Source of the DNA: Pseudomonas mosselii | GTDB lineage: Bacteria; Pseudomonadota; Gammaproteobacteria; Pseudomonadales; Pseudomonadaceae | Direction of reading: 5' to 3' | Assembly: GCF_019823065.1 (NCBI RefSeq) | Contig: NZ_CP081966.1 | Span: 1,078,001 to 1,142,000 of the forward strand | Length of the DNA stretch: 64,000 nucleotides | Shown here: piece by piece, positions 47,166-56,757 of the stretch | Position numbering within the stretch: the first letter of the stretch is position 1 | How the letters are laid out: each line of letters opens with the position of its first letter | Made by a program: the position numbers and the translations under genes | Notes under the pieces: model-generated | Told to the model about the DNA's origin: nothing | Seen by the model: only the letters and a program-made list of their open reading frames with translations | Databases searched by the model: none

Positions 47166-48515
47166 ATGACCACGCGCATCCTCACCGGTATCACCACCAC
47201 CGGCACCCCGCACCTGGGCAACTACGCCGGCGCCATCCGCCCGGCCATCCTCGCCAGCCAGCAGCCCGGCGTCGACTCGTTCTACTTCCTGGCCGACTAC
47301 CACGCCCTGATCAAGTGCGACGACCCGCAGCGCATCCAGCGCTCGCGCCTGGAGATCGCCGCCACCTGGCTGGCCGGCGGCCTGGATCCGGACAAGGTGA
47401 CCTTCTACCGCCAGTCGGACATCCCCGAAATCCCAGAGCTGACCTGGCTGCTGACCTGCGTCGCCGCCAAGGGCCTGCTCAACCGCGCCCACGCCTACAA
47501 GGCTTCGGTGGACAAGAACGTCGAGGCCGGCGAAGACCCGGACGCCGGCGTGACCATGGGCCTGTTCAGCTACCCGGTGCTGATGGCCGCCGACATCCTG
47601 ATGTTCAACGCCAACAAGGTGCCGGTCGGCCGTGACCAGATCCAGCATGTGGAAATGGCCCGCGACATCGGCCAGCGCTTCAACCACCTGTTCGGCCAGG
47701 GCAAGGACTTCTTCGCCTTGCCGGAAGCGGTGATCGAGGAAAGCGTGGCGACCCTGCCAGGCCTGGACGGGCGCAAGATGTCCAAGAGCTACGACAACAC
47801 CATCCCGTTGTTCACCAGCGCCAAGGACATGAAAGACGCCATCTCGCGCATCGTCACCGACTCCAAGGCGCCGGGCGAGGCCAAGGATCCGGATAATTCG
47901 CACCTGTTCACCCTGTTCCAGGCCTTCTCCACGCCAGCGCAATGCGCCGCGTTCCGTGAAGAGCTGGTGCAGGGCCTGGGCTGGGGCGAAGCCAAGCAGC
48001 GCCTGTTCCAGCTGCTCGACGGCCAGCTGGCGGAAAAGCGCGAGCACTACCACCAGCTGATCTCGCGCCCGTCGGACCTGGAGGACATTCTCCTTGCTGG
48101 CGCCGCCAAGGCTCGCAAGATTGCCACGCCATTCCTCGAACAGCTGCGTGAAGCGGTTGGTCTGCGTTCGTTCCGCACCACCGTGCAAGCCACCACTGAA
48201 GTGAAGAAGAAGGCCGCCAAGACCGCCCGCTTCGTCAGCTTCCGCGATGAAGACGGCAGCTTCCGCTTCCGACTGCTGGCCGCCGATGGCGAGCAACTGC
48301 TGCTGTCGCGCAGCTTCGCCGATGGCAAGAGCGCCGGTGCGGTGAGCAAGCAACTGCAGCAAGGTGGCGAGGCCGATGTACGGGTAGAGGGCCTGAGCTT
48401 CAGCCTGTGGCTGGAGGGCGAGCAGGTTGCCGACGGGCCGCAGTTCGAGGCCGCCGAGGCCCGTGACGCGGCCATCGCAAGCCTGCGCGAGGCCCTGGCG
48501 CCGCAGCAGGACTGA
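47166..48515 (+). CDS. trpS: Tryptophanyl-tRNA synthetase
   Basis: 449 residues. Class I synthetase charging tRNA-Trp. The HIGH-like motif is [13 protein letters not shown] (about residues 10-22) and the KMSKS motif is [10 protein letters not shown] (about 201-210). The protein is ~115 residues longer than E. coli TrpS; the extra C-terminal domain (about 340-449, with [19 protein letters not shown]) is found in many Pseudomonas TrpS proteins. Ends just before a REP pair. Confidence 0.96.
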   Translation: MTTRILTGITTTGTPHLGNYAGAIRPAILASQQPGVDSFYFLADYHALIKCDDPQRIQRSRLEIAATWLAGGLDPDKVTFYRQSDIPEIPELTWLLTCVAAKGLLNRAHAYKASVDKNVEAGEDPDAGVTMGLFSYPVLMAADILMFNANKVPVGRDQIQHVEMARDIGQRFNHLFGQGKDFFALPEAVIEESVATLPGLDGRKMSKSYDNTIPLFTSAKDMKDAISRIVTDSKAPGEAKDPDNSHLFTLFQAFSTPAQCAAFREELVQGLGWGEAKQRLFQLLDGQLAEKREHYHQLISRPSDLEDILLAGAAKARKIATPFLEQLREAVGLRSFRTTVQATTEVKKKAAKTARFVSFRDEDGSFRFRLLAADGEQLLLSRSFADGKSAGAVSKQLQQGGEADVRVEGLSFSLWLEGEQVADGPQFEAAEARDAAIASLREALAPQQD

Positions 48516-48526
48516 TACGCCTACGC

Positions 48527-48640
48527 TGTAGGAGCGGCCTTGTGTCGCGAAAGGGTCGCGTAGCGGCCCCAGAATCTCTGTTTCATGCAGAACTGCCGGG
48601 GCCGCTTTGCGGCCCTTTCGCGACACAAGGCCGCTCCCAC
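48527..48640. repeat. REP pair, inverted
   Basis: Facing REP units, TGTAGGAGCGGCCTTGTGTC at the left and inverted GACACAAGGCCGCTCCCAC at the right, 11 bases after the trpS stop. The inner arms differ slightly (GGGTCGCG vs GGGCCGCT). Confidence 0.8.
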
Positions 48641-48739
48641 TAGGCAGGTAATGAGGCAAGTGGTCGCATGTATCATTGCCATCAGGCGGGCCGGTCGCTA
48701 CAGTGACGGCCCGTTTTTTGTTGCCTCGCTAACGAAATC

Positions 48740-49834
48740 ATGACTCCTCTAGAACGCTATCAAGCAGATCTGAAACGTCCCGACTTCTTCCATGATGCGG
48801 CGCAGGAAACTGCGGTGCGTCACCTGCAGCGCCTGTACGACGACCTGGTGCGCGCGCAGAACAACAAGCCGGGCGTGTTCGGCAAGCTGTTCGGCAAGAA
48901 GGAGCAGACGCCGGTCAAGGGTCTGTACTTCTGGGGCGGGGTAGGGCGAGGCAAGACCTACCTGGTCGACACCTTCTATGAAGCGCTGCCGTTCAAGCAG
49001 AAGATGCGCACGCACTTCCACCGCTTCATGAAGCGCGTCCACGAGGAGATGAAGACCCTCAAGGGCGAGAAAAACCCGCTGACCATCATCGCCAAACGCT
49101 TCAGCGAAGAGGCCAAGGTGATCTGCTTCGACGAGTTCTTCGTCTCCGACATCACCGATGCGATGATCCTCGGCACCCTGATGGAAGAGCTGTTCAAGAA
49201 CGGCGTGTCGCTGGTGGCCACCTCCAACATCGTCCCCGACGGCCTGTACAAGGACGGCCTGCAGCGCGCGCGCTTCCTGCCGGCCATCGCCATGATCAAG
49301 CAGTACACCGACGTGGTGAATGTCGACAGCGGCGTCGACTACCGCCTGCGTCACCTGGAACAGGCCGAGCTGTACCACTTCCCGCTCAACGAGGCGGCCC
49401 ACGAGAGCCTGCGGGCGAGCTTCAAGGCGCTGACCCCGGAATGCACCCAGGCCGTCGACAATGACGTGCTGATGATCGAGAACCGCCCGATCCATGCCCT
49501 GCGCACCTGCGACGACGTTGCCTGGTTCGACTTCCGCGCCCTGTGCGACGGGCCGCGCAGCCAGAACGACTACATCGAGCTGGGCAAGATCTTCCATGCC
49601 GTGCTGCTGAGCAACGTCGAGCAGATGGGCGTGACCACCGACGACATCGCCCGGCGCTTCATCAACATGGTCGACGAGTTCTACGACCGCAACGTGAAGC
49701 TGATCATCTCGGCCGAGGTGGAGCTCAAGGACCTGTACACCGGCGGGCGCCTGAGCTTCGAGTTCCAGCGCACGCTCAGCCGCTTGCTGGAAATGCAGTC
49801 CCACGAGTTCCTGTCGCGGGCGCACAAGCCGTAA
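48740..49834 (+). CDS. zapE: Cell division ATPase ZapE
   Basis: 364 residues. AFG1/LACE1-type AAA ATPase that associates with the FtsZ ring. Walker A is WGGVGRGKTYLVD (about residues 66-78), Walker B VICFDEFFVSDI (about 128-139), with NIVPDGLYKDGLQRARFLPAI following, all typical of ZapE. Preceded by an A/T-rich stretch after the REP pair. Converges on the AraC-type regulator gene. Confidence 0.94.
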   Translation: MTPLERYQADLKRPDFFHDAAQETAVRHLQRLYDDLVRAQNNKPGVFGKLFGKKEQTPVKGLYFWGGVGRGKTYLVDTFYEALPFKQKMRTHFHRFMKRVHEEMKTLKGEKNPLTIIAKRFSEEAKVICFDEFFVSDITDAMILGTLMEELFKNGVSLVATSNIVPDGLYKDGLQRARFLPAIAMIKQYTDVVNVDSGVDYRLRHLEQAELYHFPLNEAAHESLRASFKALTPECTQAVDNDVLMIENRPIHALRTCDDVAWFDFRALCDGPRSQNDYIELGKIFHAVLLSNVEQMGVTTDDIARRFINMVDEFYDRNVKLIISAEVELKDLYTGGRLSFEFQRTLSRLLEMQSHEFLSRAHKP

Positions 49835-49838
49835 GAAT

Positions 49839-49861
49839 CCGGGGCTGCAAAGCAGCCCCGG
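49839..49861. terminator. Stem-loop between convergent zapE and AraC-type gene
   Basis: CCGGGGCTGC - AAA - GCAGCCCCGG, a perfect 10-bp stem, followed by CGATTTT. It resembles a REP inner hairpin and may act as a two-way terminator. Confidence 0.55.
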
Positions 49862-49867
49862 CGATTT

Positions 49868-50872
49868 TCAGGCCTCCTGCATGAACTGCTGCCGATACTG
49901 GTTCGGCGATAGCTCCGTATGCTGGCGGAACAACCGGGCGAAGAAACTCGCGTCGTCGTACCCCACCTCATAGCTGATGGTCTTGATGCTTTTGCGCGTG
50001 CTCGACAGCAGGCCCTTGGCCGTCTCGATCCGTAGCCGCTGCAGGTAGTGCAGGGGCTTGTCGCCGGTGGCGCTCTGGAAACGGCGCATGAAGTTGCGGA
50101 TGCTCATGCCGTGGTTGCGGGCCACGTCCTCGAAGCGGAACTTGTCGGCGAAGTGTTCCTCGAGCCAGTGCTGGATCTGCAGGATGATCAGGTCCTGGTG
50201 CAGCTTCTGGCCGCCGAAGCCCATGCGCCCCGGGGTGTAGCTGCGCTGCACCTCGTAGAGGATGTCGCGGGCCACGGCGCGGGCCACGTTGGCGCCGCAG
50301 AAACGCTCGATCAGGTAGATGTACAGGTCGCAGGCCGAGGTGGTGCCGCCGGCGCAGTACAGGTTGTCGGCGTCGGTCAGGTGCTTGTCCTGGTTCAGGC
50401 GGATCTTCGGGAAGCGCTCGGCGAAGCTGGCGAAGAAGCGCCAGTAGGTGGTCGCCTCCTTACCATCCAGCAGCCCGGATTCGGCCAGCCAGAACACGCC
50501 GCTGGCCTCGGCGCACAGCACCGCGCCGCGGGCATGCTGCTCGCGCAGCCAGGGCAGGACCTGGGGGTAGCGTTGCAGCAGGTTGTCGAAGTCGTCCCAG
50601 AAGGCCGGCAGGATGATCACGTCGGCGTCGTTCAGGCCGCTGTCGACCGGCAGTTGCACGTTGCTGAAGCTGTCCACGGGCAAGCCGTCCGGGCTCACCA
50701 GGCCGATCTCGAACATCGGTTGCAGGCCCAGCCCCAGCTGCTTGCTGTAGCGCAGGCTGGCCAGGTGGAAGAAATCCTTGGCCTGCATCAGTGTCGAAGC
50801 GAACACTTTGTCCACGGCCAGGATACTGACGCGCCGCAAGGACGCGGAGGGTTGGGTAAACATCATTGTCAT
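49868..50872 (-). CDS. GlxA-type AraC-family regulator
   Basis: 334 residues. N-terminal DJ-1/PfpI-like domain (about 14-190) with Cys in GAVLCAEASGVFWLAESGLLDG, and C-terminal AraC DNA-binding domain with two helix-turn-helix units (FRFEDVARNHGMSIRNFMRRF and IKTISYEVGYDDASFFARLFRQHTELSPNQYRQQ). Such GlxA-like regulators often control amino-acid, quaternary amine or aldehyde-related catabolism; the signal here is unknown. No catabolic operon is adjacent; the aldo/keto reductase gene lies upstream on the same strand. Confidence 0.88.
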   Translation of the reverse strand: MTMMFTQPSASLRRVSILAVDKVFASTLMQAKDFFHLASLRYSKQLGLGLQPMFEIGLVSPDGLPVDSFSNVQLPVDSGLNDADVIILPAFWDDFDNLLQRYPQVLPWLREQHARGAVLCAEASGVFWLAESGLLDGKEATTYWRFFASFAERFPKIRLNQDKHLTDADNLYCAGGTTSACDLYIYLIERFCGANVARAVARDILYEVQRSYTPGRMGFGGQKLHQDLIILQIQHWLEEHFADKFRFEDVARNHGMSIRNFMRRFQSATGDKPLHYLQRLRIETAKGLLSSTRKSIKTISYEVGYDDASFFARLFRQHTELSPNQYRQQFMQEA

Positions 50873-50957
50873 TGTTCTTATAGGGTAGAGTGGTCAATCA
50901 CCGGCTGGATCGTCTTATTTTTTGGCGATTGTGTCTACCCCGCCAAAGTACGATCTC

Positions 50958-51006
50958 TCTCGCCGGGGCAAGCCCGCCCCCACGCATCCGCGCCGGGCTT
51001 GCCTGG
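50958..51006. repeat. REP-like palindrome
   Basis: CTCTCGCCGGGGCAAGCCCG and inverted CGCCGGGCTTGCCTGG flank a short centre. A degenerate REP doublet of a second type, in the gap between the AraC-type regulator and the aldo/keto reductase. Confidence 0.5.
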
Positions 51007-51021
51007 TGACTCGGTAGCCGC

Positions 51022-52062
51022 TCAAGGCGCCGGGTTCGGCTGCTCCTGATGCACCGCCTCGATCGCTGCCAGCAGCTCATCGCCCAGGTTCAGCGCTTGG
51101 CTGTCGATATTGCTGCGCAACTGATCGAGGCTGGTGGCGCCGATGATGTTGCTGGTCACGAAAGGCTGGCGCGTCACGAACGCCAGCGCCATCTGCGCCG
51201 GGTCCAGGCCGTGCTCGCGGGCCAGTTGCACGTAGCGGCCGCAGGCAGCCACGGTCTGCGGGTTTGAGTAGCGGGCGAAGCGGCTGAACAGGGTCAGGCG
51301 GGCGTTCGCCGGACGGGCGCCATTTTCGTACTTGCCCGAGAGCATGCCGAAGGCCAGCGGCGAATAGGCCAGCAGACCGCATTGCTCGCGGATCGCCACC
51401 TCCGCCAGGCCCACCTCGAAGCTGCGGTTGAGCAGGTTGTAGGGATTCTGGATCGACACCGCCCGCGGCCAGCCGCGGGTCTCGGCCAGGTGCAGGAACT
51501 TCAGGGTGCCCCATGGGGTTTCGTTGGACAGGCCGACATGGCGGATCTTGCCGGCGCGGACCTGCTCGTCGAGTACCTCCAGGGTTTCCTCCAGCGGGGT
51601 GAAGATGTCCTGGGGCAGGTGCTGGTAACCAAGTTTGCCGAAGAAGTTGGTGCTGCGTTCGGGCCAGTGCAGCTGGTACAGGTCGATGCGGTCGGTCTGC
51701 AGGCGCTTGAGGCTCTCGTCCAGGGCGGCGACGATGTGCTGGCGATTGTGTTTGAGCTGGCCGTCGCGGATGTGGCTGATACCGTTGCCGGGGCCGGCGA
51801 CCTTGCTGGCCAGGATCCAGTCGTCGCGGTCGCCGTTGGCGGCGAACCAGTTGCCGATGATGCGCTCGGTGGCGGCGTAGGTTTCCGGGCGCGGTGGCAC
51901 TGGGTACATCTCGGCGGTGTCGATGAAGTTGATGCCCCGGGCCTTGGCCAGGGCGATCTGGGCGAAGGCCTGGTCCTGGGTGTTCTGCTCGCCCCAGGTC
52001 ATGGTGCCCAGGCACAGGGCGCTGACGTTGAGGTCGGTACGGCCGAGCTTGCGGTATTCCAT
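51022..52062 (-). CDS. Tas-like aldo/keto reductase
   Basis: 346 residues. NADPH-dependent TIM-barrel oxidoreductase: YRKLGRTDLNVSALCLGTMTWG at the start, INFIDTAEMYP (catalytic Asp and Tyr), SKVAGPG (Lys), DLYQLHWPER (His) and GHVGLSNETPWG-type loop, close to E. coli Tas. The start at 52062 (MEYRKLGRT) is the usual one; the longer frame to 52263 has no matching family sequence and overlaps the rplM promoter region. The substrate is unknown. It is transcribed divergently from rplM. Confidence 0.9.
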   Translation of the reverse strand: MEYRKLGRTDLNVSALCLGTMTWGEQNTQDQAFAQIALAKARGINFIDTAEMYPVPPRPETYAATERIIGNWFAANGDRDDWILASKVAGPGNGISHIRDGQLKHNRQHIVAALDESLKRLQTDRIDLYQLHWPERSTNFFGKLGYQHLPQDIFTPLEETLEVLDEQVRAGKIRHVGLSNETPWGTLKFLHLAETRGWPRAVSIQNPYNLLNRSFEVGLAEVAIREQCGLLAYSPLAFGMLSGKYENGARPANARLTLFSRFARYSNPQTVAACGRYVQLAREHGLDPAQMALAFVTRQPFVTSNIIGATSLDQLRSNIDSQALNLGDELLAAIEAVHQEQPNPAP

Positions 52063-52247
52063 CGGGAAGACGCTCCATGGCAAAGAGGCCCATAAAAGCA
52101 GGTTGAAATTTTTCCTGCAATCTGGATAATTCGGCCCCTCTCCGTGTGGCGGAAGTGATGCACCACCATGCAGGGGAACCCTTGTCGAACATTGGCGTGC
52201 CCGACCCGAGCCCCCAAAAGCGTCAGCGTTCGGCTGCGCGCTTGCCC

Positions 52248-52276
52248 TTGGCAAGTTGTGCACTATCCAGTAAGAT
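52248..52276 (+). promoter_or_regulatory. Sigma-70 promoter of rplM-rpsI
   Basis: TTGGCA, 17-base spacer, TAAGAT, on the correct strand 44 bases before the rplM ATG. A near-consensus promoter, as expected for ribosomal-protein genes. A small hairpin GCCT-CTG-AGGC just before the start codon may play a translational role. Confidence 0.7.
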
Positions 52277-52319
52277 TCGCCGTCTATTTTTCGCTGGGCG
52301 GCCTCTGAGGCTTTAGAGA

Positions 52320-52748
52320 ATGAAAACTTTTACTGCTAAACCGGAAACAGTAAAGCGCGAGTGGTTCGTAGTCGACGCCGCTGGTCAGACCCTGGGTCGT
52401 CTGGCTACCGAAATCGCTAGCCGCCTGCGTGGCAAGCACAAGCCAGAATACACCCCTCACGTTGACACCGGCGACTACATCGTCGTCATCAACGCCGAGC
52501 AAATCCGTGTGACTGGTGCCAAGTCTTCCGACAAGATGTACTACTCCCACTCCGGCTTCCCGGGCGGTATCAAGGAAATCAACTTCGAGAAGTTGATCGC
52601 CAAGGCCCCTGAGCGTGTTATCGAAACCGCGGTCAAAGGCATGCTGCCGAAGAACCCGCTGGGTCGCGACATGTACCGCAAGCTGAAAGTGTACGCGGGT
52701 GCAGCTCACCCACACACTGCTCAGCAGCCTCAAGAACTGAAGATCTAA
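52320..52748 (+). CDS. rplM: 50S ribosomal protein L13
   Basis: 142 residues. Starts [20 protein letters not shown] and contains [16 protein letters not shown] and [20 protein letters not shown], the family signatures. Typical L13 length. Codon use is that of a highly expressed gene. First gene of rplM-rpsI, 14 bases before rpsI. Confidence 0.98.
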   Translation: MKTFTAKPETVKREWFVVDAAGQTLGRLATEIASRLRGKHKPEYTPHVDTGDYIVVINAEQIRVTGAKSSDKMYYSHSGFPGGIKEINFEKLIAKAPERVIETAVKGMLPKNPLGRDMYRKLKVYAGAAHPHTAQQPQELKI

Positions 52749-52762
52749 CGGGATAGTTCATT

Positions 52763-53155
52763 ATGTCGGCGACTCAAAACTACGGCACTGGCCGTCGCAA
52801 GACCGCAACCGCACGTGTATTCCTGCGTCCGGGCACTGGCAACATTTCCATCAACAACCGTTCTCTGGACGTGTTCTTCGGCCGCGAAACCGCTCGCATG
52901 GTTGTTCGCCAGCCGCTGGAACTGACCGAGACCGTTGAGAAGTTCGACATCTACGTCACCGTTTCCGGTGGTGGTGTCAGCGGTCAAGCCGGTGCAATCC
53001 GCCACGGCATCACCCGCGCCCTGATGGAATACGACGAAACCCTGCGTGGCGCCCTGCGTCGTGCTGGCTACGTCACCCGCGACGCTCGTGAAGTCGAGCG
53101 TAAGAAAGTGGGTCTGCGTAAAGCGCGTAAGCGTCCTCAGTACTCCAAGCGTTAA
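52763..53155 (+). CDS. rpsI: 30S ribosomal protein S9
   Basis: 130 residues. Starts [21 protein letters not shown] and ends [12 protein letters not shown], the conserved S9 tail that reaches the ribosomal P site. [19 protein letters not shown] segment is seen as [19 protein letters not shown]. Followed by a strong terminator. Confidence 0.98.
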   Translation: MSATQNYGTGRRKTATARVFLRPGTGNISINNRSLDVFFGRETARMVVRQPLELTETVEKFDIYVTVSGGGVSGQAGAIRHGITRALMEYDETLRGALRRAGYVTRDAREVERKKVGLRKARKRPQYSKR

Positions 53156-53172
53156 TACCGCTTCGGCAGTCG

Positions 53173-53210
53173 AAAAAAGCCCGGTTCCTTTTTGGAACCG
53201 GGCTTTTTTT
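53173..53210. terminator. Rho-independent terminator after rpsI
   Basis: GCCCGGTTCC and GGAACCGGGC separated by a TTTTT loop, with A-run before and T-run after; bidirectional in form. 18 bases after the rpsI stop. Confidence 0.92.
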
Positions 53211-53420
53211 ATGTCTTGAACTAACCTCTCTGTCAGTCCGTGGCCGTTTGTCGCATAGACACAGATCAAGCAAAGCGAGGGTTGTAGCCCGACGAGCGGG
53301 TAATCACCTTGTCAGCGTGTGGATTTGTTCCTTACCATTGCGGCCAATTTTTAGTGCCACAGACATACCTAAGTAGATGCCTGTTAGAGCAGGCCAAGCA
53401 AGCTGATGGGAGAGGACTGA

Positions 53421-54014
53421 ATGAGCAATGACGGCGTCAACGCAGGCCGGCGCCGCTTCCTCGTAGCCGCGACATCCGTGGTCGGGGCAGCGGGGGCAGT
53501 GGGGGCTGCGGTACCGTTCGTGGGGTCATGGTTTCCCAGTGCCAAGGCGAAAGCCGCAGGGGCACCGGTGAAGGTCAATATCGCCAAGGTCGAGCCCGGC
53601 CAGCAGATGGTAGCCGAGTGGCGCGGTCAACCTGTATTCATCGTGCGGCGAACGGAAGAGATCCTCGGCAATCTGAAAAAGATCACCGGTGAGCTGTCCG
53701 ACCCCGAGTCCAAGGCGTCGGTGCAGCCGACCTACGTCGATCCGCAAGTTCGCTCGATCAAGCCCGAAATCCTCATCCTGGTCGGCCTGTGCACTCACCT
53801 GGGTTGCTCGCCGACGTTCCGTCCTGAAGTCGCTCCCGCCGACCTCGGCCCGAAATGGGTCGGTGGCTATTTTTGCCCATGCCACGGCTCGCACTATGAC
53901 CTGGCTGGCCGGGTCTACAAATCCCAGCCGGCCCCTCTCAACCTGCCAGTGCCACCGCACTCGTACGAGTCGGACGAAATCATCGTCATCGGCGTCGATC
54001 AGGAGAACGCATGA
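53421..54014 (+). CDS. petA: Cytochrome bc1 Rieske iron-sulfur subunit
   Basis: 197 residues. Twin-arginine type start (AGRRRFLVAATSVVG, residues 8-22), a membrane anchor, and the 2Fe-2S ligands in CTHLGCSP and CPCHGSHYD (about residues 131-160). Transfers electrons from ubiquinol to cytochrome c1. First gene of petABC; its stop overlaps the next start. Confidence 0.97.
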   Translation: MSNDGVNAGRRRFLVAATSVVGAAGAVGAAVPFVGSWFPSAKAKAAGAPVKVNIAKVEPGQQMVAEWRGQPVFIVRRTEEILGNLKKITGELSDPESKASVQPTYVDPQVRSIKPEILILVGLCTHLGCSPTFRPEVAPADLGPKWVGGYFCPCHGSHYDLAGRVYKSQPAPLNLPVPPHSYESDEIIVIGVDQENA

Positions 54015-55225
54015 TGAGCAAGTTCATGGAGTGGATCGATGCGCGCTTCCCCGCGACGAAGATGTGGGAAGACCATCTGAGCAAGTATTACGCGCCCAAG
54101 AACTTCAACTTCCTGTACTTCTTCGGCTCCCTGGCACTGCTGGTGCTGGTCAACCAGATTGTCACCGGCGTGTGGCTGACCATGAGCTTCACCCCCTCGG
54201 CGGAAGAGGCCTTCGCCTCGGTCGAGTACATCATGCGCGACGTCGAATACGGCTGGATCCTGCGCTACCTGCACTCCACCGGCGCCTCGGCGTTCTTCAT
54301 CGTGGTCTACCTGCACATGTTCCGCGGGCTGCTCTATGGCTCCTACCAGAAGCCACGCGAACTGGTCTGGCTGTTCGGCATGCTGATCTACCTGGCGCTG
54401 ATGGCCGAGGCGTTCATGGGCTACCTGCTGCCGTGGGGGCAGATGTCCTACTGGGGCGCCCAGGTGATCATCTCGCTGTTCGGCGCGATTCCGGTCATCG
54501 GTGATGACCTGACCCAGTGGATTCGTGGTGATTACCTGATCTCCGGCATCACCCTGAACCGCTTCTTCGCCCTGCATGTGGTGGCCCTGCCGATCGTGAT
54601 CCTCGGCCTGGTGGTGCTGCACATCCTGGCGCTGCACGAAGTGGGGTCGAACAACCCCGATGGCGTGGACATCAAGAAGAAAAAGGACGAGAACGGCATC
54701 CCGCTGGATGGCATCCCGTTCCACCCTTACTACACCGTCAAGGATATCGTCGGCGTGGTGGTGTTCCTTTTCGTGTTCTGCGCGGTGGTGTTCTTCTTCC
54801 CGGAAATGGGTGGCTACTTCCTGGAAAAACCGAACTTCGAGCAGGCCAACGCCTTCAAGACCCCTGAGCACATCGCGCCGGTGTGGTACTTCACGCCGTT
54901 CTACGCGATCCTCCGTGCGGTACCCGACAAGCTGTTCGGGGTCATCGCCATGGGTGCGGCGATCGCCGTGCTGTTCGTGTTGCCCTGGCTCGACCGCAGT
55001 CCGGTGCGCTCCATGCGCTACAAAGGCTGGCTGAGCAAAATCTTCCTGCTGGTGTTCTGCGTGGCCTTCATCATCCTTGGTGTACTGGGCGTGCTGGCGC
55101 CGACACCAGGGCGTACCTTGCTGTCGCAGGTGTGCACGGTGCTGTACTTCGCGTACTTCCTGCTGATGCCGTTCTACACAAGGCTCGAGAAGACCAAACC
55201 GGTTCCGGAAAGGGTGACTGGCTGA
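54014..55225 (+). CDS. petB: Cytochrome bc1 cytochrome b subunit
   Basis: 403 residues. Eight-helix cytochrome b with haem His residues in HSTGASAFFIVVYLHMFRG and NRFFALHVVALP, Q-site PDGVDIKK region and GYLLPWGQMSYWGA. I take the ATG at 54014, eight bases after AGGAG, as the start (MSKFMEW); an ATG one codon earlier is the alternative. Coupled to petA by overlap. Confidence 0.97.
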   Translation: MSKFMEWIDARFPATKMWEDHLSKYYAPKNFNFLYFFGSLALLVLVNQIVTGVWLTMSFTPSAEEAFASVEYIMRDVEYGWILRYLHSTGASAFFIVVYLHMFRGLLYGSYQKPRELVWLFGMLIYLALMAEAFMGYLLPWGQMSYWGAQVIISLFGAIPVIGDDLTQWIRGDYLISGITLNRFFALHVVALPIVILGLVVLHILALHEVGSNNPDGVDIKKKKDENGIPLDGIPFHPYYTVKDIVGVVVFLFVFCAVVFFFPEMGGYFLEKPNFEQANAFKTPEHIAPVWYFTPFYAILRAVPDKLFGVIAMGAAIAVLFVLPWLDRSPVRSMRYKGWLSKIFLLVFCVAFIILGVLGVLAPTPGRTLLSQVCTVLYFAYFLLMPFYTRLEKTKPVPERVTG

Positions 55226-56004
55226 TGAAAAAGTTTATTGCAGTATGCTTGCTGGCACTGATGCCTGGCCTTTCCTTCGCCGCCGAGCATGGCCTGGAGC
55301 TGGACAAGGTCGATATCGACCTGACCGACAAGGCCGCGATGCAGGATGGCGCGCGTACTTTCGCCAACTATTGCATGGGGTGCCATAGCGCCAAGTTCCA
55401 GCGGTACGAGCGAGTCGCCGACGACCTGGGGATCCCGCATGAGGTGATGCTCGAGAACCTGGTGTTCACCGGCGCCAAGATCGGCGACCACATGAAGATC
55501 GGCATGCAGCCCAGCGATGCCAAGACCTGGTTCGGCGCCGCGCCGCCCGACCTGACCCTGGTCGCTCGGGTGCGTGGCAGCGACTGGCTGTACACCTACC
55601 TGCGCAGCTTCTACGAGGACAAGACGCGGCCATACGGGGTGAACAACAAGGTCTTCCCGAACGTCGGCATGCCCAACGTGCTGGTGGGCCTGCAGGGTAA
55701 CCAGGTGATCGGTTGCAAGCAGGTGCAGACCGAGGTCGATGGCAAGAAGCAGTTCGACCCGCTGACCGGCAGCCCGCTGACCCATGAGGCGTGCGACCAG
55801 CTGACCGTGGAGGAGAAATCCGGTACCCTGACGGCCGAGCAGTTCGACGAGAAGGTCAAGAACCTGGTGACCTTCCTGGCCTATTCGGCCAACCCGGTCA
55901 AACTGGAAAGCCAGCGCATCGGTACCTACGTGTTGCTGTACCTGGCTTTCTTCTTCGTGTTCGCCTACTTGCTCAAGCGCGAATACTGGAAGGACGTGCA
56001 CTGA
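55225..56004 (+). CDS. petC: Cytochrome bc1 cytochrome c1 subunit
   Basis: 259 residues. Sec signal peptide (to about residue 19), CMGCH haem motif (about residues 49-53), axial Met in the PNVGMPNVL region, and a C-terminal membrane anchor (about 237-252). The ATG overlaps the petB stop by one base. The longer frame from 54883 lies within petB. Followed by a strong stem. Confidence 0.97.
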   Translation: MKKFIAVCLLALMPGLSFAAEHGLELDKVDIDLTDKAAMQDGARTFANYCMGCHSAKFQRYERVADDLGIPHEVMLENLVFTGAKIGDHMKIGMQPSDAKTWFGAAPPDLTLVARVRGSDWLYTYLRSFYEDKTRPYGVNNKVFPNVGMPNVLVGLQGNQVIGCKQVQTEVDGKKQFDPLTGSPLTHEACDQLTVEEKSGTLTAEQFDEKVKNLVTFLAYSANPVKLESQRIGTYVLLYLAFFFVFAYLLKREYWKDVH

Positions 56005-56030
56005 TCACGCAGTAGTTTCTGGTAGTTGAA

Positions 56031-56080
56031 CGCGCCCGGGGGGCTCCAGCGATAGTGCTGGGGCGCCCCGGGCGCGTTTT
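56031..56080 (+). terminator. Terminator after petABC
   Basis: CGCGCCCGGG...CCCGGGCGCG outer stem with further inner pairing, then TTTTCATTT. Lies 26 bases after the petC stop. Confidence 0.85.
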
Positions 56081-56121
56081 CATTTGCAGTTTTACAAGCA
56101 TCCCGTGCGAGGAGGCGCTAC

Positions 56122-56745
56122 ATGGGCGCAACCAACAGGTTAGCCTGCTATTCCGACCCCGCTGATCATTACTCTCATCGGGTCCGCCTGGTGCTCGCGG
56201 AGAAAGGCGTCACGGTGCAGATCATCGATGTCGACGCCAATCGCCTGCCGCCCAAGCTGATTGAAGTGAACCCTTACGGCAGCTTGCCGACCCTGGTCGA
56301 TCGCGACCTGGCGCTGTACGAATCGACCGTGGTGATGGAGTACCTCGAGGAGCGTTACCCGCACCCGCCGCTGATGCCGGTCTACCCGGTGGCCCGGGGC
56401 AACAGCCGCCTGCTGATGCACCGCATACAGCGTGACTGGTGCGCCCTGGCCGACACCGTGCTTGATGCGCGCAGCAGCGAGGCGGCACGCACCCAGGCGC
56501 GCAAGGAGCTGCGCGAGAGCCTGACCGGCGTGGCGCCGCTGTTCGGCGAGATGGCCTGCTTCATGAGCGAGGAGCAAAGCCTGGTCGATTGCTGTCTACT
56601 GCCCATTCTCTGGCGTTTGCCGGTGATGGGTATCGAGTTGCCGCGGCAGGCCAAGCCGCTGCTGGATTACATGGAGCGACAGTTCGCCCGCGAGCCTTTC
56701 CAGGCGAGCCTGTCCGCTGCCGAACGTGAAATGCGCAAGGTTTAA
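56122..56745 (+). CDS. sspA: Stringent starvation protein A
   Basis: 207 residues. GST-fold protein without catalytic activity that binds RNA polymerase. Markers are [22 protein letters not shown] at the start, [19 protein letters not shown] and [13 protein letters not shown]. Coupled with sspB 12 bases downstream, as in other proteobacteria. Confidence 0.96.
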   Translation: MGATNRLACYSDPADHYSHRVRLVLAEKGVTVQIIDVDANRLPPKLIEVNPYGSLPTLVDRDLALYESTVVMEYLEERYPHPPLMPVYPVARGNSRLLMHRIQRDWCALADTVLDARSSEAARTQARKELRESLTGVAPLFGEMACFMSEEQSLVDCCLLPILWRLPVMGIELPRQAKPLLDYMERQFAREPFQASLSAAEREMRKV

Positions 56746-56757
56746 GAGGAACCGTTG

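Noticed and set aside
51022..52263. 67-residue N-terminal extension of the aldo/keto reductase
   Set aside because: It runs through the rplM promoter region and lacks family sequence; MEYRKLGRT is the normal start.
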